A stretch of 64,000 nt of DNA from Cercis canadensis (Eukaryota > Streptophyta > Magnoliopsida > Fabales > Fabaceae). Made by a program: the position numbers and the translations under genes. The DNA lies in contig QAOA01001300.1 of NCBI GenBank assembly GCA_003255065.1, positions 1,626,993 through 1,690,992 on the forward strand, given 5' to 3'. Position 1 is the first letter of the stretch. Each line of letters starts with the position of its first letter. Below, piece by piece: positions 37,939 through 50,119 of the stretch. The notes under the pieces were generated by a model. The model worked only from the letters and a program-made list of their open reading frames with translations. It was not told the origin of the DNA and did not search any database.

Positions 37939-40900
37939 TTAGAAGGCTGAACTAATCCGCACCAATGCCTGAACCACCTCTGACATGGGTGGCCGGAATT
38001 CAGGCTCAGACTAAGAGAAAGATGAGAAGAAATGTATTAACATCCTCCAAATTATTCAAATCATAAGTATAATCAACTCAGATACTTAGGCTAAAATTGA
38101 CCATTAATTGATACCAATCAAGATTGAAAAACACACACACCCACAATGACAAAAAAAGCAGCCTTGTGAATGAAACTGATTTCCATACGTGGGACATAGT
38201 TCATTCATGACTCACCTGAACACAAAGGGCAATGATATCAGCAAATCGTGACATTGATTTAGGAGGGTAAAGTCCCCGCAACGCAGGGTCCACCATTTTT
38301 TCCAATGCATCAATGTCATGAAGCTGTGGGGAGGCCCAACGGACAAGACATTGTTCTGATTTTGGCTTTGAACTGAAGATACGGAAGGAAACAATAAAGC
38401 TTCCTTAGATACGGAGATATTGCACAGACCACTTATCAGGAATTAAAAGCACAATAAATCTAGATGCAGAGATGTAATTACCTGTCTAAAGGCATTCGAC
38501 CTGTCAACAGTTCCAACATGACTACCCCAAAACTGTAGACATCACTCTTCAGGGTATAGGCTGAAGGTTTTTTGCACTCTGGTGCATTATATCCTGCTCC
38601 AAGATTTTGACTGGTACGCTGGAAACAAGATTACAACACATTAAAAATACAAATACTTTCAGAAATTAAAATTATGCAAAAGCTCTAAAGTAACAGGGGC
38701 AGTTTGTTGCAAGTCAAACAAACAGGCATCCCAAGATGTACAAATGGTACTTAACAGACACTACTGCTAGTTTTGCCTGTGAAGTGACATATAAAAACTT
38801 AAAACACTTGAGACAAGAAACCAAAATTTTAAAATATCTCTCTCAACCAAATGCTGCAGGTGGTAAAGCTTTCATAGTTATTCGAGTGAATTTCTTTTTC
38901 TTAGCGGATATGTTTGAAATACAATTTTTTATCTTAATTTTTTTTTTGGTAACCTAGGAACCAGGACCTAACCCCAACTTTTGGATGGAGCCAAACTTAC
39001 CAAACCTAGGGTGAGTCATCCCTGCTTCAGGGGTCCCGTTGTAGAAGAATCCATAGTTGTAGCTTTGTGTAGGGGAACACTTTGAGACTCTCATTTTGTC
39101 AATAAGAGGCCTCGAACACAAAATCCTATTCTTGCAAGGAGAGCCTTGTGACCAACTGATCTACACCCCAATTCACCAATTTTCTATCTTATTACTGTNG
39201 GTACTTAACAGACACTACTGCTAGTTTTGCATGTGAAGTGACATATAAAAACTCAAAACACTTGAGACAAGAAACCAAAATTTTAAAATATCTCTCTCAA
39301 CCAAATGCTGCAGGTGGTAAAGCTTTCATAGTTATACGAGTGAATTTCTTTTTCTTAGCGGATATGTTTGAAATACAATTTTCTATCTTAATTTTTTTTT
39401 TTTGGTAACCTAGGAACCAGGACCTAACCCCAACTTTTGGATGGAGCCAAACTTACCAAACCTAGGGTGAGTCATCCCTGCTTCAGGGGTCCCATTGTAG
39501 AAGAACCCATAGTTGTAGCTTTGTGTAGGGGAACACTTTGAGACTCTCATTTTGTCAATAAGAGGCCTCGAACACAAAATCTTATTCTTGCAAGGAGAGC
39601 CTTGTGACCAACTGATCTACACCCCAATTCACCAATTTTCTATCTTATTACTGTCAAGTTGTCAACGGATAAATTAAATTTATCAAAATTCACTACTTAG
39701 CTGACTGAATAGCGAAATCAAATATTTCTCCTATTTTTTGTCCCCATGGCTCATTTTTCTAGCAATTTATCTATCTTGATTATTTTGTTAAAGCTACACC
39801 TTGTGTGCTTTCTGCTGCCTGCCAATCAATGTCCAGAACATTGTTATCAGTTCTGTGGCAACTACTATATATGGTTGCGAATATATTGCTGCTTTACATA
39901 AGCATTGGGACTTTGACTATTAGCATTGGTCCTTTAAATATGAATACTGCTTATTATGTAAATTTAACATATAAAATACATCTGGGACTCTTACAAAGAT
40001 CGCATATTGTAAATTCAAAGACAATCTGAAGCTAAAAATTCTGCACAGGTATATTCTAAAATTATTGGTACAACTATCCACAAACAAAAGATATATAAAC
40101 TTGAAGTCAATTTTAAGAACTATTCTAACCCTAATTTGCCGGTAATGTGACCTTCAAACCTTAGTTCTCTATGTGATGAAATTGACAACATTTGAAAAAT
40201 ATAAGCCTTGAGCCCTTATATTTGTTGCACTAGATTTTGTCAAGCAGAAAGTAATCGGATTTTCATGATTTTGATGGCTACGGGTACTACGGGTACTATG
40301 GATACATGATTATGTCTTGGGTACTATGGATACAATGACATATAATATGCAGACTCTGGAATGCTCTTTCCAAAGAAGCTATATCCTACTCATGAAACAA
40401 ACCGTAAGACCAAAACAAAGGCCAATAATAACTAGACTTAACTAATCACAAAACATATGCAGGCTGCAGCAAAGGCAGAAAAAGATTTTTCCAATTATAT
40501 CTTTTTTCATTTTTAGGGATATAAAAAATTAGAGCAAACTCCCATTTAGGCAATAATTAGGACGAAATAAGTCTATGATATAGGGACAAGAAAAAACCTG
40601 GTGGAAGGACGCCAAACCGTAGTCTGAGAGATGAGGATTGAGCTCAGTGTCAAGCAAAATATTTGACGACTTGATATTCTTGTGAACTAAAGATGGAGAA
40701 CAGATTTCATGCAGGTACCTGAGTATTTAAATTGTGTCCATAAAGAAATAAAGCTAGGTAGTTAAATGCAGTCAATGTAAAAGAAAGACTAACATTGGGA
40801 CTAAGATTCATAATATAAGAGACTTCAATATCATGGTAAAATACCAGATATAACTAGGGAATCGGAAGCTATATAACTCATATTAAAAAGATGTATTCTT

Positions 40901-43900
40901 GTGTATGAATTTTTCAATAGTACATTCTAAGTACAATTCATATTACTATTATACTTATCTACGAAGCATAACTTAATACCATAAGCTTTTAATATTGTAA
41001 TAAGCAAATAGATGTAAAATCTGAACTGTGATATGAGAAAGAAAAATGCACCAAACACTTCATTAAGTGAGCCACTTTAGCTGAACAAAAAATTCACGCT
41101 GTCAATGTGCATCTAGGCATAAGAATGCATTTTTGGTACTAAAAATTAAGAATCAAAATATAGAAGCTATGTTCAAATGGAAGTACTATTATATATCCAC
41201 TTACTCAACAGCCCGAGCTGTGCCCAGTGCAATTCTGACTCTGGTGTTCCAAGTAAGAGGTTTGCTGAAGTCATCCGACAAGTGTAAAAATTCATGGAGA
41301 GAGCCGTTCCTGAAATACTCATATATTAACATGTTGTGCCCCTCTTCTGAAAAATAACCCACAAGCTCAGCAATATATGGGTGGTGAAGCTTGGAGATGT
41401 TTGCAACAATCTGAGAGAATTCCTCTGGAGGGCCGCCATGGGAAAGTGAAGAGTCAATCTTTTTCACAGCCAATACCTGATATGCAAACAAACAAGTTTC
41501 TCCAAGTCAAAAAATAAATTTTCATTTTTATTTTTTATTTTTCACCTGTGATGTCTCGAAGTCATGTCTGACCCTATAGTAGTTCTATGGGAAAATGACC
41601 AAGCCGGATGGCTCATTACAAACATTTATCAAGGTAAACATTAACCACTTCTTGACTTACCGGAGTATCCGGCTCGGCCATTCTCCCTAGTTCTATTTTA
41701 ATTCAGACACATGTGGCTGCTTGTCAGACGCAAGTCAAGCATCATAGGTGTCTCATATACACTTGTTTCTACATTGATGCCTACCTCTATTATTATTTAT
41801 TAAGAAAAGAAAGGAAGAAACAGCTCCATTTGCATATTTTATCACATATTCCACAAAGCCCTTCTCTCACTTCAATTTTAAAAATTATTTGAAGTATGAC
41901 AAGGTCATTGTAATTAAAAGGAAAATTTAGGCCAAGTCTATAGTACCTATTAAAGAAAATGGGTATAGGTATTGATTGTCACATGTTGATAATTGTACTC
42001 AACTGTCTATAAATTACATATGTGACAGAAAATAATTTAAGTGAGATCACTTAAACTTAAATACTATTAACTCTACAATTTTTATACAATTATATATAGT
42101 TATAGAATACAAGCTAATAAATGTGTGGCTAAAATTTAATGTGCACCAATACCCATTTTCTTCAATGAATATTCTAGACTTGGCCTAAAATATAATAAAA
42201 ATTTTAGATAACTACCTCCATAATTTTTTATCTTCACTACCTCCATAATAAAGCAAATAATACCTTTCCATCAGCATATTTGGCCCGATAAACACGTCCA
42301 ATGGATCCTTCACCAAGAAGGCGACCTGATGCAAAATTAACAGTAGCAGTCTGCAAATCTGCCAATGAGAAAGGAGTAGCACGGACCGAGGTGCTTCTTC
42401 TAGCATTTATTCGATTTGCAAACTCATTNAACTAAAATTAATTAAATTCTTTATGTAAGTAATTTTAAAAGTTTTTCATGCACATGCATAACCGTGTGTA
42501 CATAGCTAATTCATACTAAGGCTTATCCATAGATTAATAAAGCAAATAATACCTTTCCATCAGCATATTTGGCCCGATAAACACGTCCAATGGATCCTTC
42601 ACCAAGAAGGCGACCTGATGCAAAATTAACAGTAGCAGTCTGCAAATCTGCCAATGAGAAAGGAGTAGCACGGACCGAGGTGCTTCTTCTAGCATTTATT
42701 CGATTTGCAAACTCATTATCATTAAAGGATTGCACACGATCAGACACTGACGACTTTACACCGGTTGATGGATTTTTCTGCAAAGCCTTTACGTCAATTG
42801 TAGCAGAATCCAGCGAATTGAATTCTGTCACCAATATATCATCTCGTCAGTTGAATGACATTGCGAAGTCCACAATGTGCCAAAATGACATAGAACATAT
42901 TTGAAGAAAGTAATCATTTTTAACAGACACAGAAAGGTTCAATTCTATTACAGCTCAGAGTAATTAATTCCAGCATATTACAGGTCATCTACTCATCTGA
43001 TCAGTCAAGTTCTGTCATCAGCTTGTGTGACGAGAACATTAAAAGTACTCATGATGACAAGTGATAAAACTTAAATCTAAAATCACTCCTCTCCTTCCAG
43101 AGAAAAAGGAAAAATAAACAATAAAAAAAAAGGAGCAAAACCTAATCTGACATATAATTTTTTTTTTATTATTGTTAATCAATGATAGTGTATCAATGCC
43201 AGCTGCTCTCTAAATGAATGCTACCTTTCTGCCATAATTTCTTTTTAAACTCAACGACTATGTTCTAGAATATAGATTTAGCACAAATTTTCCTAAGGAA
43301 ATTCCTGAATAAGGGGAAAAAATCTTTTTTTTTGGTGTCACATAAGAAATTAAGAATCACAAGATATCGCCAGGAACAACAAAACTACAGATTCTGTAAA
43401 TTTAAAAATAATAAATAAACCACCTTTGAAGTCTTTGCCTGCATCAGCACCAAAGTTTTTGGACAATTCCTGAGAGGCAAGGGGGGTAAAAGATCTACGC
43501 TGGCTACGTCTCTCTTCATCAAGAAAATGTGAAGAAGGCAAAGTTGATTTTGATCTTCTTTTGAAAAGAGCAATCACAATAATAATCATTGCAAGTACAC
43601 CCAAAGTTATTCCTGCTATGGCTACTCCACTAACAACAGATTTCCCATTCTTGTGTTTCTCAGCATGTTTTATAGGGTGTGTACCCGGAGGAGGAGGAGG
43701 AGCTGACCCTGTAGACCAAGAGTTTCCTCCAGTTCTTTACAACAAATAACATAAAGTTAGAGAAACAACTTAAAGCACTACATCCTTCAAAATATGTGAA
43801 CGGATAAAACACTTACTGCAAGCTATCTATATCCTTTAATTCCTCAGGAATCCAACCAGTAAATTTGTTGTTTTCAACATTCCTGTCAAAATAATAATTG

Positions 43901-46816
43901 AAATTATGTTATAAATATTCAGTATTTAGCAAGCACACATCCAATTGCAATTAGTTTCAGCTATAATAATCATTCCTCTAACAGATTGGCATTACTATGG
44001 CACAATTATAAATTATATAAATGACTCCATGAGTTTCATATCACTTTATCTACCAAAGTGATTTATAAATTGACCATAAAATATTGACCTTTTACATCCG
44101 TGCAAAGAAAGATAGCGATGTTGCATTTTTTGTAAATATGGGAATGAATTAAAGAACAAAATTGTGAGATAAAAACATAATATCTACACACATCTAGATG
44201 ATTCTAGATGTAATATTTAAGTGCTACCCACGTGACAAAAGGTACAAATATTTAAGATAACTTGAAGAAATAAGATCAAGGAAACAGTTATTCCATGGCA
44301 AAAAATAAAAAAGGAAATACTTATTCTAACATGAGGAGGACATCAACTTACAAATCTTCAAGTAGAAGATTGGCAAGGACATTTATTGAACCAGAGAATT
44401 GATTATTTTGCAGATGCCTGTACAAGGATAAATAGAAGTTAGCAGAGAGGATTTCAACATGGTTGAAAAGTATGTTCTTTCTTTGACGGGGGTTCGATTC
44501 TTACAACTTCTTGAGGCTCGAGAGCGATTTAAGACTCTGAGGCAAGTTTTCTGACAGTGAATTGAACGATAAATCCCTATATGTCATTCAATGACTAATT
44601 GTTAGTAAAACTTCCATGTCTAAAGGAACCTTATAATCAAATGCTAAGACGCCAAATAAGAGGGGGAAAGGGCTTATACTTCAATTTTGAATACATCGAT
44701 AGAGTTACCATTTTCATTAATATACAAGATAATACATCCAGTAGTTATATATAATATTTAGCATGTATCATACAAGGGAAACTGAAGTTTTTCTGGAGGG
44801 AACTTATTGCATTAGCGTAACTTCAGAAGATGTACTGTACCAGAAGAAAACAACAAACTTCAAAAAATGTGTAACAATTGATTCAAGTAATAACAATGAG
44901 GGGTGTTTCCATAACAGAAGAATCTCAAAACAAAAAAGAAAAACAATGAACGAACTGTCTCCCAAAAACAATGCATGAGTTGATGCACATGCAATGTAGA
45001 AAAAAATTATTTGATATACCACTGGAACCAGGCTCCCAACACAATAGCTGGTAGCTTAACTCAAATTAAATGCCAAAGTCAGAAAAACCATGAAAATATA
45101 TTTTTTTGGAATATATTAATTGATTTTTGACTCTAATATGGTTGCACTTACAGTTGTTTGAGTTTAACGAGTTTCCCAAACATATCACCCAACTGATTCT
45201 TGAGCTGATTATGTGCAAGACTTCTGCATACACCCATAAAAATGTTGATAAAAAAAAAAAAAAATCTGAGAACGTCATGAAAAAAAAAATTAAAAAATAG
45301 AGAGAAAAAAGAAAAATGCATTGCTTACAGGTGGTCGAGGTCACTCATCTGAGAAATTGAATAAGGCACACTTCCAGTGAAGCCATTCTTAGAAAGATCC
45401 CTGCAAGTCAAGATGACAGGATTAGTGGTGACAAACATACGAAGTCAATTAAAGAAACTTGGTTGTAGGAAATCCTTCAGAAACTACAACCTGCACAGAA
45501 AAACAAAGGTTTCCAAATAGATTAAACTTTTGACGTTTTAACAAAATGATGGTAAATGGATTTAAAAATCTTTATAAGGAACATAATGAATCTATTTTAA
45601 TTTTAAGCAACATCAAATGTCAAATTCAATGCCAAAAGAAAGTAAAAAACTTCGAAAAAGTTATTGTCTTGACTGGTATCTTGTAAATGTGAAAATATAT
45701 GCAGGCTATACTATCAATAAATAAGAAAGAGAACATAATTCTGTCTAATTAATGCTAAGGAAAAGAAAAATAAGTGTTTGATGGACAGGAAAATCAGCAC
45801 TAGAGGTGTAAAAGAAGGAAGAAGAACGAAATTGTTGCATAATAAAGAGGAAAAATTAAGTCTCAACAAGACTTACACACAATACATGGCAACTTAGATT
45901 TGTGAAACTTTTCTTTTGATGCAGTTAATATACAAACAATTTATGGTGTCATGATGTACTAGCATTAGATTTTCCATCATTATCTATTTGGACATTAAGA
46001 TACGAAATGTTACCAAGCAGACTTACAGGAAACGAGTATTAGGGGGAAGCTGATATGGTATATCACCATTGAGATTGTTGTTGCTCAAGTCACTGTACTA
46101 CGACAAATTAATGAATGTCATTCGTGTGATGTTCTCTCATTATTAGTACTACCAAAAAAAAAAAAGGATATTAATAAAAAAAAGTTGTGCCTCACAAGTA
46201 AGTGACAGATGTTAAGCTTTCCAGCTGGTAGCCCATTGTTCCAGTAAGCCCGAGGCCAGATAAATCTCTGTTGAAAGTAGAAAGAGTTAGAAGGCCCAAA
46301 GTAGATACTTGCAACAAGTATTATGTCAAAGAGACAAACAGTATCAATCTATACATAATATAGATTAATGAAAAGTATCAAGCAGTATAAGAGAGAATTA
46401 CATTTCTGTGACAGATGAGCCTGAGCATTTGATTCCTTCCCATGAGTCACCACAAGGATCACCTCCACTTGATTTCCAGCCACTCAGTTTCGAAGGAGAA
46501 TGTAAGCTCTTATACATCACATTAAGGGCTGAAACTGCACATTTTCATCAACAATCATATTGCATGGAAAGATTAATACGAAGCTATGGAAAGTAAAATT
46601 TATTTCACACAAACAAAGAAAAGAGAATTCAGAAAGGAGATAATGGCATTCATCAATTCCATAATCTAAAAAGATCTAGCAGAGTAAAGATTTTGTAACA
46701 TGTTAGATGTAATTAAAAGTATTATCGATACCATCTTGGGAGGTTGTCTCGCAATGAACTGCGGTGGTCAGTACCGCGAGGATAGCAATCCACAACCCAG
46801 GAAGGTTGTGGCGCAT
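37939..46816 (-). CDS. SRF4/5: STRUBBELIG-receptor family LRR kinase (SRF4/SRF5-like)
   Basis: Plasma-membrane LRR-V receptor kinase. Sixteen exons: 46732-46816, 46402-46534, 46196-46267, 46027-46092, 45329-45400, 45152-45223, 44505-44576, 44352-44417, 43817-43882, 43424-43734, 42553-42824, 41205-41476, 40598-40718, 38482-38618, 38216-38372 and 37939-38010, giving 681 residues. Order: signal peptide (start [19 protein letters not shown]), N-cap with [18 protein letters not shown], six LRRs on phase-conserved 66/72-base exons, Pro-rich hinge, transmembrane helix (about residues 250-272), then kinase. The kinase has [32 protein letters not shown] in place of HRDLK, and SDYGLASF in place of DFG, so it is atypical as in SUB. 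In the last exon one extra base in 37951-37958 ends the frame at 37939; the family-like tail (ending MDDYDD) continues in another frame to 37881. Exon 42553-42824 is partly repeated at 42264-42428, probably by misassembly. Confidence 0.92.
38922..39191 (-). mobile_element. tRNA-derived SINE (copy 1) with 15-bp target-site duplication
   Basis: Read on the minus strand, the head GGGGTGTAGATCAGTTGGTC (box A-like) is followed by GTTCGAGGCC (box B). The element ends with CTAGGTTACC and an A-run. Body 38937-39176. The flanks CAATTTTxTATCTTA at 38922-38936 and 39177-39191 are the target duplication. It lies in the intron between SRF exons 13 and 14. Confidence 0.88.
39376..39647 (-). mobile_element. 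Same SINE, second copy inside the duplicated block
   Basis: Identical arrangement to the copy at 38922-39191. Body 39391-39632 is flanked by perfect CAATTTTCTATCTTA repeats at 39376-39390 and 39633-39647. It is present because the whole block is duplicated, not through a second insertion. Confidence 0.88.
41926..42190. mobile_element. MITE with ~50-bp terminal inverted repeats in SRF intron
   Basis: The left end, TTTAGGCCAAGTCTA followed by AAGAAAATGGGTAT, is matched by the reverse complement of the right end (ATACCCATTTTCTT, then TAGACTTGGCCTAAA). About 265 bases in total, AT-rich, with no coding capacity. It lies between SRF exons 11 and 12. Confidence 0.85.
42246..42717. repeat. 183-bp direct duplication of an SRF exon end, with N at 42429
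   Basis: 42246-42428 and 42535-42717 are 183-base direct copies that look identical by eye. Each contains the 3' part of the SRF exon encoding [15 protein letters not shown] and its splice donor. The first copy stops at the N, so it would be a partial exon lacking an acceptor. Only the second copy is complete and is used in the gene model. Confidence 0.92.
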
Positions 46817-47665
46817 CTTCCCGCAGAAAAGCAGAACCGAACCAGACCAAGAAAGAGAAAAAAGTAACGAGGTTTCTCTTTAATGGAAGAAAATTAGATA
46901 AAATCAAACATTGAACAATTTCCTTGTGAGTTGGGTTGGGGGGAGTGGTTGAGGATGATTTTCCCTGGTTTGTTAGGAAATTTTGGGTTTGGGGTAACTG
47001 TAAATGTTGCCTAAACTTAGGAGGAAGAAGAAGAAATGAATGAATTTTACAACTAAAAATGGCTGAGAATAACAGCGCCATAGCTAGTCAGAGCGGAATG
47101 CCAGGCAAACGAGAGCCTCAAAGTCACACCCTTTTGCGGAGTAATATGAATATATACATGCTAAACTTTTTGCTCCTATTCAAAATTCTTCACAATTTTT
47201 TTATGAAATTTAATGATTAGCTTTTAAATATTCTGATAACTTCAAATGTTTATACTTTATAGAACTGGTTTCTCCACAGTTGCTCAGTAAATAAGGTATC
47301 ATTTTGAGTTTTGGGTTTAATTTAATAATCAGTTCTAATCATTTTTTAATATCACCTTAATCTGTCATAAATCTATTTTTTTAATGTAAAAATAAACTTT
47401 TATAGTTTATAATAATTATATTTTATATTATTGATATAAAAATTAAACAAATATTAACTATGCGCGGGATGAAAAGTTCAACTATATATATATATATTTT
47501 TGGTAGTTTTTTGGATTTTTTTTTGAGAATAGTCAATTTTATACAAGTTAATTATTTTTAAGTTTATTTAAAAAATATAACAAATTAGATTTTATATTTA
47601 ATAAATATAAAAATTATATATATTTACCACATCAATATGATATAATATACTTATATAGTATCATA

Positions 47666-47702
<37 letters not shown>

Positions 47703-47916
47703 NNNNNNNNNNNNNNNNNNNNNNNNNNNNNNNNNNNNNNNNNNNNNNNNNNNNNNNNNNNNNNNNNNNNNNNNNNNNNNNNNNNNNNNNNNNNNNNNNN
47801 NNNNNNNNNNNNNNNNNNNNNNNNNNNNNNNNNNNNNNNNNNNNNNNNNNNNNNNNNNNNNNNNNNNNNNNNNNNNNNNNNNNNNNNNNNNNNNNNNNNN
47901 NNNNNNNNNNNNNNNN
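47703..47916. other. Assembly gap (214 N)
   Basis: Run of Ns immediately after a TA microsatellite; the open frames drawn through it are meaningless. Confidence 0.99.
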
Positions 47917-48241
47917 TTGCCATGCGAAGCACCATCAGTATTAAGTTTCACCCACCCACACTCCGGCGGATTCCAGAGCACCCGCGGCGGCACACTAGAA
48001 GGGGAAGAAGGAGCATTAACACCAGAACACTTGCAACTCTCCATAAACTCCATAATCACCAAACAAGGGTTAGAAGGGAAGATGAAGCTAGAATCAAAAC
48101 GAGCCAAGTTCCTCCACTTCCAAAGCATCCACGAGGTGACTGCCCAGATACTACACCAAAGAACCCCATCCCCTACTAGATTCTGACTAAGGTTCATTTT
48201 GATCCAGGTAGCTAGATCCCACGTGAATTTTCAATTTGATT
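47917..48241 (-). mobile_element. Partial LINE RNase H copy within the duplicated block
   Basis: Corresponds to 51262-51586 and encodes the first part of the same RNase H frame (MNLSQNLVGDGVLW to LNTDGASHG). The rest is lost in the gap. Probably the same insertion as at 50748-51586, placed twice. Confidence 0.85.
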
Positions 48242-48647
48242 ATAATTGTCCCAAATCTCTTCCTGCTTTGGGTTATAATTTTTTTTTTTTTTTTCGTTCC
48301 ACTTGGAAGCAAGGTCCAGGAAAGTAAATCTTGAAAATGTCATTTACATGCATTGGTTTGTTGAATAGGTTTTATATCAATATTATTTTTTGGTAATACC
48401 ACATTAACAATAAATTAATAATTCTAATAAATGTTTTATAAGTTTATTTAAACTCTCTTTTAATTTATGACTACATCTAAAATTAGATTCATATATACAT
48501 TAGCACAAAAAAGTTGGTGATTTTATTTTCTCTGATAGAAAAAATTTAATTCAATTATTCCTAAATCGTATAAAATATATTTCTTGATGTTATTAGTATT
48601 ATAAAGTTATTTATTATATATATAATATAATAATTTATTTTTATTTT
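47917..48647. repeat. 731-bp duplicate of 51262-51992
   Basis: The sequence keeps a constant offset of 3345 bases from 51262-51992 through LINE sequence, a target-site duplication, a long T-run and non-LINE flank. I saw no difference. It is bounded by the gap on one side and the single N at 48648 on the other. Confidence 0.93.
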
Positions 48648-48648
48648 N

Positions 48649-50119
48649 TCCATTATAAACGCATAGAGGAACAATTACAAACTTCTATAGTAAAACAAAA
48701 AATAGAATTAATTCAAAAACAATTTGAAAAAGAAATCTGTGCTGAGATCCCAAATGCTTTCTGGCAAAGAAAAAGACACATAGTCAACCTTCCTCATGAA
48801 AAGGATTTCAATGAAAGAAATATCCCTACTAAAGCTAGACCTATACAGATGAATAATGAATTATTAGCTTACTGTAAAAAGGAAATTCAAGATCTCCTAG
48901 ATAAAAAATTAATTAGGCCAAGCAAATCCCCTTGGAGTTGTGCAGCTTTTTATGTTCAAAATAAAGCCGAATTAGAACGAGGAGCACCTAGATTAGTAAT
49001 TAACTATAAACCCCTAAATAAAGTACTTCAATGGATAAGATACCCCATTCCAAATAAAAAAGACTTTATAGGAAGATTACACAATGCCTCAATATTTTCA
49101 AAGTTTGATATGAAATCAGGATTTTGGCAAATACAAATTACTGAAAATGATAAGTATAAAACAGCCTTCACAGTTCCTTTTGGACATTATGAATGGAATG
49201 TTATGCCATTTGGATTAAAAAATGCCCCTTCAGAATTTCAAAACGTAATGAATGATATTTTTAACCCTTATACTCATTTTTCTATAGTCTATATAGATGA
49301 TGTCCTAATCTTTTCTAATTCTTTAGAACAGCACTTCAAACATTTAAAGACTTTCTTTCATATTATAAAAGAAAATGGGTTAGTCGTCTCAGCAAAAAAG
49401 ATGAAATTATTTCAAACAAAAGTAAGATTCTTAGGACATGATATTTATCAGGGCAAGATAAAACCTATTAGTAGATCAATTGAGTTTGCTGATAAATTTC
49501 CTGATGAAATTAAAGATAAAAAACATCTTCAACGATTTTTAGGATGTTTAAATTATGTTTCTGATTTTATACCCCATCTTAGGATAATTTGCAAACCTTT
49601 GTTTAGAAGATTAAAAAAGAAACCACCAGCTTGGGATAATGAAATGACTGAAGTCGTTAGAAAAATAAAGTCTTTAGTCAAGCATCTCCCATGTTTAGGA
49701 ATTCCAAACCCCAACGCCTCAATGATAGTACAAACAGATGCCTCAGATTTAGGATATGGAGGAGTATTAAAGCAAAATCTCAATAATAAAGAGCAAATTG
49801 TTCGTTATCATTCAGGTTCTTGGATTGAAAGCCAAAACAAATATTCTACTATAAAAAAGGAAACTTTGTCTATAGTTATGTGCATTTCAAAATTTCAAGT
49901 GATTTTATAAATAAACAATTTCTATTACGTATAGATTGCAAAGCTGCAAAAGACGTTTTACAAAAAGATGTTCAAAATCTAGTTTCCAAACAAATTTTTG
50001 CAAGATGGCAGACAATTCTTTCATGCTTCGAATTTGATATAGAATTTATCAAAGGTGAGAAAAATTCATTACCAGATTTCCTGACTAGAGAATTTTTACA
50101 GGGAATCAAGCATGGGTGA
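48649..50119 (+). pseudogene. Endogenous pararetrovirus (Caulimoviridae) polyprotein fragment: reverse transcriptase and RNase H
   Basis: The frame is already open at the N (48648), so the 5' part (movement, coat and protease regions expected in this family) is missing. The reverse transcriptase domain spans about 48840-49560, with the catalytic YIDD motif near 49295-49306. An RNase H domain follows. The YHSGSW segment near 49806 resembles Caulimoviridae, not Ty3 elements. The frame is broken once: it ends at a stop at 49908-49910, while RNase H similarity resumes in another frame from about 49895 to the stop at 50117-50119. No integrase was seen, consistent with a pararetrovirus. It is a decayed, non-functional genomic copy. 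Confidence 0.85.

Larger units (their letters stand above)
38746..39654. repeat. ~454-bp direct duplication across a single N in SRF intron
   Basis: 38746-39198 and 39200-39654 are direct copies separated only by the N at 39199. About eight substitutions and one A/T-run length difference are visible, a divergence of the order expected between haplotypes. Each copy contains the same SINE insertion. Confidence 0.92.
46817..48648. other. SRF upstream region, gap and duplicated fragment
   Basis: The SRF promoter and 5' leader lie upstream of 46816. A TA microsatellite at 47669-47702 runs into a 214-base gap of Ns (47703-47916). The sequence after the gap (47917-48647) repeats 51262-51992. A relative of the AT-rich repeat at 6815 lies near 47530-47670. 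Confidence 0.7.

Noticed and set aside
39095..39175. tRNA gene on the minus strand
   Set aside because: Box A- and box B-like motifs are present but no cloverleaf fits. The A-tail and target duplications show it is the head of a SINE.
42246..42717. Genuine tandem exon duplication in the SRF gene
   Set aside because: The first copy ends at an N, lacks an acceptor and looks identical to the second. The same N-plus-duplicate pattern occurs elsewhere in the window.
47651..48197. Open frames running through the N gap
   Set aside because: The residues over the gap are unknown, and the TA repeat next to it gives a spurious Tyr-Ile run. Only the LINE part at the right is real.
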